From: Cristatella mucedo
Taxonomy: Eukaryota > Bryozoa > Phylactolaemata > Cristatellidae
NCBI GenBank assembly: GCA_009760855.2
Contig: WPIO01000019.1
Span: 2,103,001 to 2,167,000, forward strand
Direction of reading: 5' to 3'
Length of the DNA stretch: 64,000 bases
Shown: positions 47,770 through 59,800 of the stretch, in pieces
How positions within the stretch are numbered: the stretch's first letter is position 1
How the letters are laid out: each line of letters starts with the position of its first letter
Position numbers and translations under genes: made by a program
Notes under the pieces: model-generated
Told to the model about the DNA's origin: nothing
The model's input: only the letters and a program-made list of their open reading frames with translations
The model's database searches: none

Positions 47770-49460
47770 CCAACTCCTCAAAATCATAATCTCGATGGAA
47801 ACTTTATAGTACATTCAGATCACCTTGGTTTTGGCATCTCGAGTTTTTGCCAAGACTTCTGAAGAAGTTTTATATGGTCCGACAGCTCCCTGCTCCCTCA
47901 GGAAACGTAGCTGACAGGTTTCTCGCTCTAACTACACAGTCAATTTTTTGCTTGGTCTAGAACCAAGTATGGCCAACGTCTTCACACGCGAAAAACTGAC
48001 AAACATTGACCCTTCCTAAAGCCCACTTGATTATGTCATACAATTTAATCCCGAATGTTTGTCACACCTAGTATGCAAGCTAAGGTGGCAGCATGCACAA
48101 TTTGCAACAGGTATTGCCTTCTCAGATTAATCCAACATCTTGGTACAATTTTTGGCATTGAGTTTGTAAATCTCTTCACGGTTTGAGGCCTAAGTTGATT
48201 TACAGTGTGCACGGATTTTTCGGGTCAAAAGCTTATAGGCGGCTGTTATTATAGAGAACGCATGGAAAAATAGGATATCACTCATAAATACATACGGCAT
48301 AGACGGCAGTCACTCAGATCGGTATATACGATTCACCGGCTAGTCCCGTGCTCCCAACGCATCCATTCTTTCATGGGTCGTGCATGTACACTTCAACGTG
48401 CACACAATCTTTGAGATCAACATTGTTTACCACAGTTCGTTGCCGAATAACTTATGTAAGTGCCACGGTCATGCACAACTGATGGCTACCTTATTGAATA
48501 GTCTAAATGAATTAGATAATGATGGAATGAATGTCATCCCTTGTATTTAAATGAAAATCCCCGAAATGTATTGAGTATGAGGCCTGTACAGAGCACATGT
48601 TAAAGCCTTTTATCGGGGCACATTCAATCCAGAAAGGCTACAAGCAGCTATGCTATGCCGCTAACTCGGTACTTTCAGACAGAAATTAATGGAGGCGTTG
48701 AATGTACACGAGAGAAGCTACTGCAGGTGCTGACGTGCAGCAAATACAGCTCTTTAGCTCAATATAAGCAACCTCGGGGCTCGATGAGTGCAATACAATT
48801 GGTTCTAGGATGGCATTGTGTTATTTCGTATTTTTGCAAAGGCCAGATGTCTAATCTGTATGCTATAGACTTTTAACAGCATAACAAACAACAAATAGAA
48901 AACAGCAACCGTCCTTGAGCGCTGCAGTCTCATTCAGCTACCCGAGTGCCATTCCCGAGGAGCGAAAATTCATCAGATCGTTTAAGAGGAGAGATAAAGA
49001 TAATAGATTCGTCAGATACTGAGCATCTAAACGAAAAATTTTCACTGCCATGGGTAATGCACACGTCCAGGTTAATTAGATATAGTGCACTGTGGACTCA
49101 CTTCTCAATGAAAGTGTAATGCAGGTTCATTGCAAAGGTGGTGTACAACAATCAGTGCTAAAAATAATCAGACATGCTCGACTTAGGGGGCAGACAAAAG
49201 GTCCTTTAGGCACTCTGTCAGCAGGGTGGCCAGAACGCATAACGGGGGGCTGCATACTTCAAGTGGCTGAACCCTTATCTCGGCCTAAGCAGCCAATCAC
49301 AGAGGGCAGTACAACGATTCATTCTTGCATAAGGGCACTACAGCCCACCAGTCCTCCTTGCTACAGCTTTGCACTACACAGACCTTCACGTATACTTAAT
49401 TGCACCGGTCCTATCGAGTAAAACAGACGACGTGATTAGCACGTCATTCAAAGGCGAGAA
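47770..49460. other. Anonymous DNA just downstream of the AMT stop codon
   Basis: AT-rich, no repeat family recognised. On the minus strand, AATAAA first appears near 47694-47699, and ATTAAA near 48037, so no close poly(A) signal follows the TAG at 49465. Confidence 0.4.
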
Positions 49461-49464
49461 TGCA

Positions 49465-49583
49465 CTAAAACTTACGATTCAATTCACCCGGACGATTTTG
49501 TGACGTCATGACTGCGTCACCCCAGCCGTCTCCATAAGCTTTAGATGGATACGCTGGTTCGTGGTGCTTCGGAATGTCAAGAC
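49465..49583 (-). CDS. amt: AMT last recognised exon, cytoplasmic tail
   Basis: Starts with two bases completing Gly, then [12 protein letters not shown] and AYGDGWGD. This is the regulatory C-terminal motif usually written GLD-HGE-AYP; here the Gly of HGE is His. The frame stops at TAG (49465-49467) after ELNRKF. A GTAAGT begins at 49475, so splicing to a further exon is also possible. Confidence 0.82.
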
Positions 49584-52500
49584 CTGAGAAAAGTGAGAGA
49601 AGCAATTAAGTATAACGAAACCAAAACATGCGAACATTGCACCAACTGTTAATAGTGAGCCAGGTTATCACATAGTCCCTACATTTAAGAAGTGCACAGC
49701 AAATCCAACAGTAGAATTATCGAAAATCCAGTTGCCTGAGTGGCTTCATCTGGGAAGGACAATCTTAGGGTATGCTGCTACATACTGTCCATACACAAAA
49801 CACTATTCAACAAACGCTCATATCCAGGCATCAACTAAATGTCTCGTGGAGCCAAGATTTCCTAAGTTACACAGGAAAGCGAAGGAGAGTCTTCCACTAT
49901 CCTGGCTGCGTTTAATTTCCTAGTAGAAGAACGATGTTTTCTATTGTACTACGTATGCGATGCATGTGGCCACATCCCAATGTCTACAGTAATAACAATA
50001 TATTTGCATTTGCACCCTCAGAGAACTGAATCTCTCTCTCAGCACTTTAAAGATGCTGCATATAAAGTATTACCAAATATTCGGTAGTAACATCCGCAAG
50101 CAGCAGGCACGAGCAAGTAAGCAGGTACATGCAAACGAAGGAGGAATCACGAAGACCCACCCACCAAACGCTGTAATAAAAAGGTGCATTTTAAGCTTCT
50201 TTTTTAAATGCAGTCGTGTCAGGGGATGTTGTTACATGCGTCGGAAGTGAGTTCCAGGTTTTGGGAGCGTACGAACTAAAGGCACGGTCTCCAGCAGTTT
50301 TAAGGTTCATACGAGATATGGCTAAACAATTAGTGTCAGAACAGGGTAGTACGATTCTTCGGGTTGTACGATTCTTTGCTTGGTAGGGGAGTAGTTCTGA
50401 TAGGTAGGCTGGAGCCAGAGAATAAAGGGTAAAAGTAAGCAAGGGAAAGGTACCTAAAAGCTAAGATGGATGCCGGTTGACCAACGGATTCAGAGCAAGG
50501 TTCTTGCGCTGACCCACAAGGCCTGCCACGGCTTGGCTCCTTCGTACCTAGCTGAACTGCTACATCAGTTTCAATCTGTTCGCACCCTCAGGACCAGTGT
50601 GGACAATAAATTAGTTGTTCCATTCCTCTGCTTAAAGACCGTTGGCGACAGAAGCTTTAGCTCTGCAGGTCCTAGACTGTGAAGCTCGCTTCCACAATTC
50701 TTACGCAACGACAACTACTCTCCTACTGCCGACTATGGCTCATCCCTCTCTGCGGTCCTGATCTGCTACTTCCATGCTACTCACTACCTCAACTGCTCTC
50801 CTGACTCTGCTATGCTTCCCACTTTCTCTTTGTTGCGTGAGACGAAGTCTGTTGGCTACCGAATGCGTACCGAAAGCGGCTTAGGCTGTGAGTGTGCTAT
50901 ACAAAACTCTACTGCGTAACACCCACGTGGTCTTTATGACTTTGTGGAGTTACAGACAGAGATACATTAGATATGTATAAAAGTAAGTGACAGAACCTTG
51001 ATGTCGATGCATTGCTTGACTGGGAGCCAGTGCAGGTCGGTGAGAAGAGGTAATGTGGCACCTGCGACGCTCATGACAGATGAGCTAGCTGGAGTTTTGC
51101 ACCAACTGTCAGTGCTTGATTGCACAGGGCAGTAGGCCTGCAAGCAGGGAGTTACAGAAGTCAAAATGAGATGTTACAAATGCATGGACCAATGTAGATT
51201 TAGTTTCCCTGTCTAACCAAGTCCGAATTTTAGCAATGCTATTAAGCTCAAAGTAGGCAGGCTTGACTGTGGAGCTGATGCGGTCGTCTAATGAAAGGTC
51301 ATTTTGGAACAGGACACCTAGATTACGTGTAGATTCACCAGGAGATATGCTGGTGGAGCCAATTTTGAGCGGCAGGTTTTCCAATTTCTTAAAACAATTT
51401 CTGCAGTAGGTCTTGCCAGATGGTATTTCCGTCAAAAGGCCGAGTGCAGAACTTCAATGACATCAAAATCTGTCTCCAGCAGCATGCTGAAGCAAACAGA
51501 TCTTGCTGGGTTCAAAGAGAACCTCTGTGTATTCATATTCAAAGATGACTACTCACTAGAGGCTCTTCTTTGGCAAGTTTGCTGCAGTAATGCCGATCAT
51601 TCGAAATCAATAAAATGTATGAGACAGTGAATTAAGCTGCCTAGAAAACCACAGCATCGCTTACTAGGCGTTTGAACGAGCAACTAACAAGTGTCTACCT
51701 ATTTCGTTTAAAGAGCACGAAAATATTCGAGCCTCTATGTAAAATCTTCCTCGGCTGCTACAGAACTGCAGTGTGTCCCATGCAACACTGAGCAAATGTG
51801 TTTACCTGGTCAAGCACAACTCAGTAGAACGGTTTGCAATGACGACGTCGGCTACTGGTGGCAAAAAATGCCCATTTTTTGACAGGCTGGTTTTGCAAGT
51901 CACTGACACAGTGTTCCAGCCTCTCGCTGCTGCATTCAGCATAACACGGAGGTTCGAAAGCCACAGCAAAGAGGCAGCTTTGCACGCATCTGCACCATCC
52001 TTAATCACACCACTACAGTCAAGTCATCCTTACTCACAGTCATCGTACAGTCATCCTTACACCACTACACTTACTCACACCACTACAGTCAAGCACATGC
52101 AGCAGCAACTAGATGCTAAATCCAAACCGGTCGTCTGAATATTGCCGGGTCATTTCTTTGGCTAACTATTGCAGTGTGTACTGTCTGCTTGCCGGCGCTC
52201 ACGATATAAGTTCTGCACATACCTGCTAGGCAGCACTAGCAAGAAAATCGTCAAAAATATGACCAGAGAGGCTCAAATCTTCATACAAATGGTAGCATGG
52301 GCTATGCCTTTGTATTTGTAGACATACAGGTGGGTTCGCTTCTGCACGTACAAACGTGCATGCATCACCTATTGAAACCACTCAGACACTTACTGCTGCT
52401 TTTATGAGCAATATTCAAGCAACAACAGGTCACGGAAAGCGCTGTCTGATACCTTTCAGTTCCCACTCTTCACTGACTCGCAATAAGCGTAGGCAACGGA

Positions 52501-55500
52501 GGGTTGCAAATAGAAGTGTACAGGTCACTGCAGTCCAGCTCATAATTGCCAGCGCACCCACGATGTTGACTGCCAATTGCTAAAAAGAAAAAAGCGTCAT
52601 ATTCTACAAGTGGCAACCCAAGTCTACCAGTAAAAGCAGAAGTAGCTCCGCATTTGTCTGCGACGGACATGATAACCCTTTACAGATAGACTAGTGATAA
52701 ATATCAGACGCAGATAGGTTGCCCTTTCACGCTGCCATCCGGCAGATGTCACGTGGCTGTGCTAGGCTAACTATGGCTGGAGGGCAACGATGGCAGGTCA
52801 CATCACTACAAAGTGACACCGCGACTACGTGCGGAACTCGTGCATGCACGCACATACATGACTGCAAAAGCATGCACATGAATAAAACGCCCGAGAAACA
52901 GTGGAAAGAGGCACTTGTGGTTGACTGATGGCTCTTGTGGTTATTATATTGTTGCCTACTGGATGAAAAAAAAAGCTTTTTTCTCAGTTGGGAATCGAAT
53001 ACGAGAGAGCAAAATCGAATCGAATACGAGAGAGCACCTGAATAGGTTGATGATTACACAAAGGTCACACAAGCCGCTTAGGCTGTGAGTGTGCTAGACA
53101 AAACTCTCCTGTGTAACACCAACATAGTCTTTATGGCTTTGTGGAGCTACAGAAGAAGATACATTACATTACAAAGGAAAGATTTCACTATGGGTGAGCA
53201 TTAGGGTCTTATATGTAAAGGAAGGTTGGAATTTAAAATAAATCAGCTTGCATCGACGACACTTGCACTAGGAAAGCCACAAATCTCCTGAAGCTTAACG
53301 GTGATAACAAGAGCCTAAAAGTTATGGGCGAGTCTTGTATTCCCATGAGTTTCAAGATCTCATTCTTGAGATTGGTTCATCTAGCATCATTTTAGTAACG
53401 TCAGACGGTAATCTACGAGTGCTATTCAAAAATGATACCGCTGGATGAGCACATTGCCTCCACTGTCAAGTTGGCCTCCTTTCGTCTAGGTGACATCACC
53501 GAAATCAAGGCCTGCTTTAAACGAGAGTGTGACAGTCAAACTAGTTTAACCGTTTGTGGCACCGCGGCTAGATTATTGCCAGTGCCCTTCATTTAGGACT
53601 CCCATTCAGTGCCCTTAATAACGTGCAACTGGAGCAAAATTCAGCAGCTCGTCTGTTTGTCTGTCAACAACCACGGAGTTGCCATATCATGCCACTCCTG
53701 TCTGAGCGTCTTCAGCTACCAATCAAGCATCTAACCGACTTTAACATCTTTTTCCCCAGACTTTTATATCGCTTCATTCGCTTACACCAGCGACCTACCT
53801 ATCCGACTTCCTTGCTATTCCAGTATACTCTCGCACTACCCACTCATCAGTTTCCAGTCGTTTTGCCGTTCAGAGAATCAAACTGAAATCGTTTGATGAT
53901 GGCTACTAACCTGTGAGTACTGATTCTCTAGAAGCGATATGTGAGGCGCCTGGACCAAGTACTCTTAGGGTGATATACAAGCAAACTAGTATTCTCCTAA
54001 TAAGATAGGATAAGATAAGAGAGTCACTTGCAAAAGGTAGCATACCCCTGTGGACACGAGTCCACCTTCAATGTATACATGTATGTATGTAGTATGCATC
54101 TCCGTCAATAACTCCACAAAGTCACAGACTAAGTGGGTGCTAAAAAGGATAATTTTCTATAGCGCACTCACAGCTTAGGTGGCTTTCGGCATGCATAAGG
54201 TAGCCAACAGACTTCATCTTACGCAACAAAGAGAAAGTGAGAAGCTTAGCTGAGCCAGGATGGTAGTCAAAGAAGCAAGTAGCAGAGAAGTAGAAGCTTA
54301 CGACGGCTGGAAAGAATGTGCTAAAGTCGGCAGCAGGAGAATACATGTTGTTGCGTAAGAATCATGCCAGTGAGTTCCACAACCAGAACATGTAGAGCAA
54401 AAGCTTCTGTTGTCAATGGTCTTAAAGTTAGTAATGGAATAGCTAATAGATTGTTTATAGAGGACATGAGAGCACGAGGTGGCTAAAACTGGTGCTTCAG
54501 TTCAGCTAGGTATGACAGAGCCAAGCCATGGCGGTCCTTGTGGGTCAGAGCAAGAATGTTATGTGTGTGTTGATCAATTGGGAGCCATCGCAGCTCCTTA
54601 AGCAAAGCAGACACATGGCTGACCCTCTGAGATTTGTGGACTAGCCTTGAAGCAATATTCATCACGAGCTCCGGAGGCTTAATGGTTTTTTCGGTAGCCC
54701 AGCCCAGACGGAATTGCAGTAGTCTAGCCAAGACAGAACAAGGGAGCTTGACATATTTGTAGCAAACCAGTATGGTAGATAGTCCCTGATCTTTTACAGT
54801 GATCTGGCATAAAGGCCAGCTATGGAGGCAGTCTTCTTAATGAAACTGAAATGAAAAAATACTCTTATAATTGAAGTACTTATCAAATAGGACACCTAAA
54901 CTGCAAGCACAGTGTGTCGGTATAGTATCACCAATTAGACGAGTAAAGCCTCCTAATACAGCCGCATGCTTGGATGTTTTATGAGTAGGAGTTCGATTTA
55001 TTGTCGTTTAGTTTAAGGACATTGGTCGACATCCAGCAGGAGACTCGATGATTTTCACGACAAATACAGCTGGGCATCGGCAGCATAGATGTGATAGCAG
55101 ATCCCATGGGCCGGAATCACTGTTCCTCGAGGCTCAGTATAAATAGAGAAATGCAAAGGACCAAGAACTGATCCTTGTGGAAGCCTCCATTTGCTGGCCT
55201 CACCTCAAAATCAATTCACCACAGGTCAAAAAAACTGTGGCTACCATAGCGATAGCCTACTCTCTGAGATGCCTAGATCTGCTGATGCCCTGCACAACTA
55301 ACATAACGATAATAATAACAACAACAATAATATTAATAATAGGACAAATGCTTAGCAGACCAAGATATCTAAATCTCTCTTCATAGGCGCTTGACAGATG
55401 ATGGCAAAGAAGCATGCCAATTGGTTAGCGATAGCATGCATTTGTCCTTAGATGACCGGGTGTGAGCATTGCATGTAGGCAGGCTGTTGAACAGAGAACT

Positions 55501-56784
55501 GCACACGAATCGAACAGTGTTGACAGGATGCCGTAATAGCTAACAAACCGCTTAGCTGAATGAATAGTAGCGCACAGACGGTGGCCTTTGACAAGGACAG
55601 CGGTGGAGTCATCTGCCAAAGAAAAACACTGGAGTCTTCTGCCAAAAAAAATCCAAAGAGGTGGTGTCACTGATGAAACAAGATCACTCACTAGGTGACT
55701 GAAACGAAATTCGCCTTAAAACCCCAGCTCTCGTTTGAGAAGCGCAAGCTGGGTATGTGATCCTTGACCAAGTGACTTCATGCCGGCTAGCTGCTGAGCA
55801 TGACTCCAGGTACAACACTCATTATGGGTTAAAACCTAGTCGAGTCAAGGCACCTGGGAATTGTACAGGGCGGGTGCCCAGGGGTAAGCTACTTGCACGG
55901 CACAACCCCAGGTTGCGGGTTCAAGTCCAGCAGCAGACAATACTTTATTACCTATTGCCAGCAGGCTTAAAGTCACTTAGGATCTTCCGCCGCCATCAAC
56001 AAGATTGCTGAATCGGCGATCTTTACTGTTGCTTACTTAAAAAATGTGCAGCCATGTAAGTAAAAATCATGTCACCAGTTCTCAGTAAATGAAAAGCGCA
56101 CAGCTCGGCAACACTGCTACCAGTGCCAACTTTGCAGCAAATGTAAAGCACCTAGAAAGAGATTGAGTTTTCCGAGGGCACTTTATCAAGTGTGTTATTA
56201 ATACTATTATTATTATAACTTTTTGCCAGCCTTCTTCTTGGCACAGGATAACTGTTGTGGAATAACGACGGTCGACTACTGCCCAACTGTCAACGCCCGA
56301 CACAAAAACCTAAACATATAGTGTAGCGCTTGCCCGATATGGCTCACCTGACCAGACCTCCTGTCGCCTTTAACAAGAATACCAAGCTTGTGATCAAATA
56401 ATGGAGCAGCCAGCAGACCCCATAGACCACCACCGAAGTGCACTACAAGCAACGACAACTGTAACGCAGACTCACTTTGCATAACAAAAGACTTACACTG
56501 TATGCACGTGCATCACAATTGTATCATGTATGCAAGTCTACTAGAGCAAGCTGTAGTGTTCCGGATGCCCAGCACATACTTTAATTGCTTTCAGATTCAT
56601 TTGTGATGCACAATATCTGTAGTGACTCTGATTTACAAAAAAAAACAGTTTCCTCGTTACAATGCACTCTTAGTCTATCAATCTCAACAATACAGCAGGC
56701 TTATGCCATTTATAGCAGGCCGGGAGTAATGCTAAGTCACTATTTTTTCTTCGATGGCAGAGCAACATAGTAGAGAGAGAAGAA

Positions 56785-56827
<43 letters not shown>

Positions 56828-59800
56828 CCGAGGGAGAGAAAGAGAGCAAACCCAGTTACATGCTGAACCGAGAAATCGCATTCGACACCCTCAAAGGAAC
56901 AAGGTAGCACTAAAGAGAAAGAATTGTAAGTCATGCTGCCGTTGGGGTTGCAACCCCGACCTCCAAGACTAAAGGCAACAATCATACCTACTCAGTTATT
57001 GCGAAGTTACAAGAATAGCTTAAACAGACTAACAGTGCCTCTGCAGTACACTGCTTCTTCCTTCGAAGCGACAAAAAACAAGGTGAGATTAGCCCTGGCA
57101 TGCATCAAATTGCAGACAGCAATATCCACACATCAGATAGGGCAAGAACTAAGGGGAACGTACATTAGCCAGCATTTTCTTCAAGCCAATGTCCCCGAGT
57201 GTCAGAAGATGCGCAGCAAGTATAAATTGCTAGACCAGCCATTCCAGTGGAATTGCACATATAATTCCTCCATAAATGCTAGCTCACTGCAGCCTGAGAT
57301 CATTAAAACTACATCACCCTAAAAAGATGAGGGGAAACGTGCCCATTGCTGATGCACGTTCATCACCACATAACATAGCGATTGATAAACTCAGTGGCTC
57401 AGGGGGCAGGGGAGGCATTTACCTCCTTATGGGGGGAGCAAGCTGGGACGCCCTCTATTCCTACACCTCCCCCCCCCCATTCCTGCACCAGCGACTGTCG
57501 CTAACGAAGAAAATTATGCTGTGATTCCACTCAATGAGCAACCACCGAGTTCATATCGCATAAACATTATGATTTCACGTTTAATTTTTCATTACTGGCA
57601 GGTCTGCCAACTTGAAAATCTTGAGGGTCTTGCCCCTTACATTAAACCTTCTGTAGTCTTGCCCCTCAGATACAAACCTAGCTCTGCCAATAAATACATG
57701 AAATCTCGGAGGCCAAAGCAGAGTATTTTGGATGTGGACCACAATCTGGTATGTGACTGCTGCTGCTGCTACTATCACTATAAGGGTTATTCACCGGGAT
57801 GGCAAAGTATTCGTAGCACATTGCAACCGTGCTCATATAACTCATACACTATACTACTCACCATTCGATCGTGTTTCCTTTGCAGCAAATGTAAAGCATC
57901 TAGAAAGTGATTTGAGTTCTCTGAGGGCGCTCAATCCAGCGTATAATAATTACTATTATAAGGCAAGTAAACCAGTATCAAAAGCAAGCATGAGGTTAAT
58001 TGTACAGCACTATTAGACAGCTCACTGTGCTTAAAGCAGATTTCTGCATCACCAAATTAAACAGCTTGTCGAATATAAACTGTTCAATTATAGCACTATA
58101 TCAATACCTAAATTTCATTAAACTACCGTCTGTTGGGCTGTACTAGCTAACCATTTAAAATAAAATTATAAGCACTTCCATACCGCTAATGAGTGCTTTT
58201 TGGCAGAGGATCTTAAAAATTTCGATGTTTCGTTATTACAGGAACTCGTCAAAGCAGACATAGACTTGACTAAATCACAATAGTTTAAAGAGATAACAGA
58301 GAACAAATTAAGCTGATACATGAGTCATTTGACATTTCATTCATTACAAGTAGCTCGCCAATCCACGAGTGACGATACTCACCGGCAACAGCATCAAGCG
58401 GGTCATCAATTCTCAGCTTCAGGACAAGATTGCTCATGCCAATATACACGAATGCCACTATAAAGCCAGTAAGAAAAGAGCCCCACGGTGCCATAGTATT
58501 GCATCCTGCGCAAATTGCCACCATGCCAGCCAGTGAGCCATTGATCAGCGTGAGCAAGCTCCATGGAGATGTCCTCACAGCTTTCTGCAAAAACACAATC
58601 AGGCCATTAGCTGTGTAGCATATACGTTATGTCGATGCTCAACTATCAGTCTTGTCATGCCGCCAGTCTCAGTCTTGCTGGATTTCCAGCTGTACTAATG
58701 AAGGTTCACTGACTGTAGCCACGTTAGTTCTAGTGATCACAGAATCCTGTGGGCCTCTGCCATTGGCATTCCAAGCATATTTCAAAAGTCACCAAAGAGC
58801 AGATCTGAAAAAATACCTTATATATTCAAATGAAGTAGTAATAGCAGAGAGAGCCATTTCAGACAGTTAAAATGAAGTAGTAATAGCAGAGAGAGCCATT
58901 TCGTACAGTTATTTAGGCACTTACATGACATCCCTCTTTAACTTTGTGCAGGAAATATCGCAGCAGCATGCTAGTAACGGCAGCTGAACTTCCTGCAAGC
59001 ATCGTGTTGACGACAGCCTCAGAAACATCCACACCGTCGTTGGGTTCTGCTATAGAGAAACTTGATCCTCCATTGAATGCGAAAAAACCAAAGATCAAAA
59101 TAAGGCCACCAAGGGTGGTTAGCTGAAAAAACGAGTTGCACAAGTCCAATTATTGTCACGTGGGTAGTATGCAAGCAGACAGCTGCAAGAAATCTCTACA
59201 GGTAAAAGTATTTGCCATTCTACTTCAAGTTAATCTCATAAAATCACTCATGCCAAGGTCAAAGAAGCTCTGAACCACACGTGAGAAGCATGGCCATGAA
59301 ATGCACCCGAGACCGAATAGATTGAGTTCAAGGGAAGCTAGTATGGAGAGTATTACAGTACAGACATAGATGAATGCTTTATAGCAAGTTGTAGGTTACT
59401 TAACCGTATAAACGTATACAAATTCTGCTATCTGACGGCCACAGCCGGTCAAATCGTAAAAGACTATCTGCACATGATCTGCCTCTTACTAGGAGTCCCC
59501 AAGTTGCTACATCGTAAGAGTCGGACGTGTGGCAACAGCCTTTATAGCTTAGGCAAGTCCGGCTACACTCTTCAAAAAATGTTACTTAGCTTGTCGGGTA
59601 ACAATAAAGACGGTAACAAGGCTAGGTCGAAGGCGTAGTGTAGAATTATCGATGGTTCCGGGAAAACTGGTAAAACACCCAAGATGAGTCAGTCCTACGT
59701 GAAGCACGAAATAACACATAAGTAAATAAATAAATACCACCTGATTGAACAGTCTCTTTTGTACAGCGACAGAAGAGCCTTTACGGCTATCACCACTGCT

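Noticed and set aside
56276-56482. Whole 68-codon minus frame as coding
   Set aside because: Only 56348-56442 is coding; the ends are intron sequence read through splice sites.
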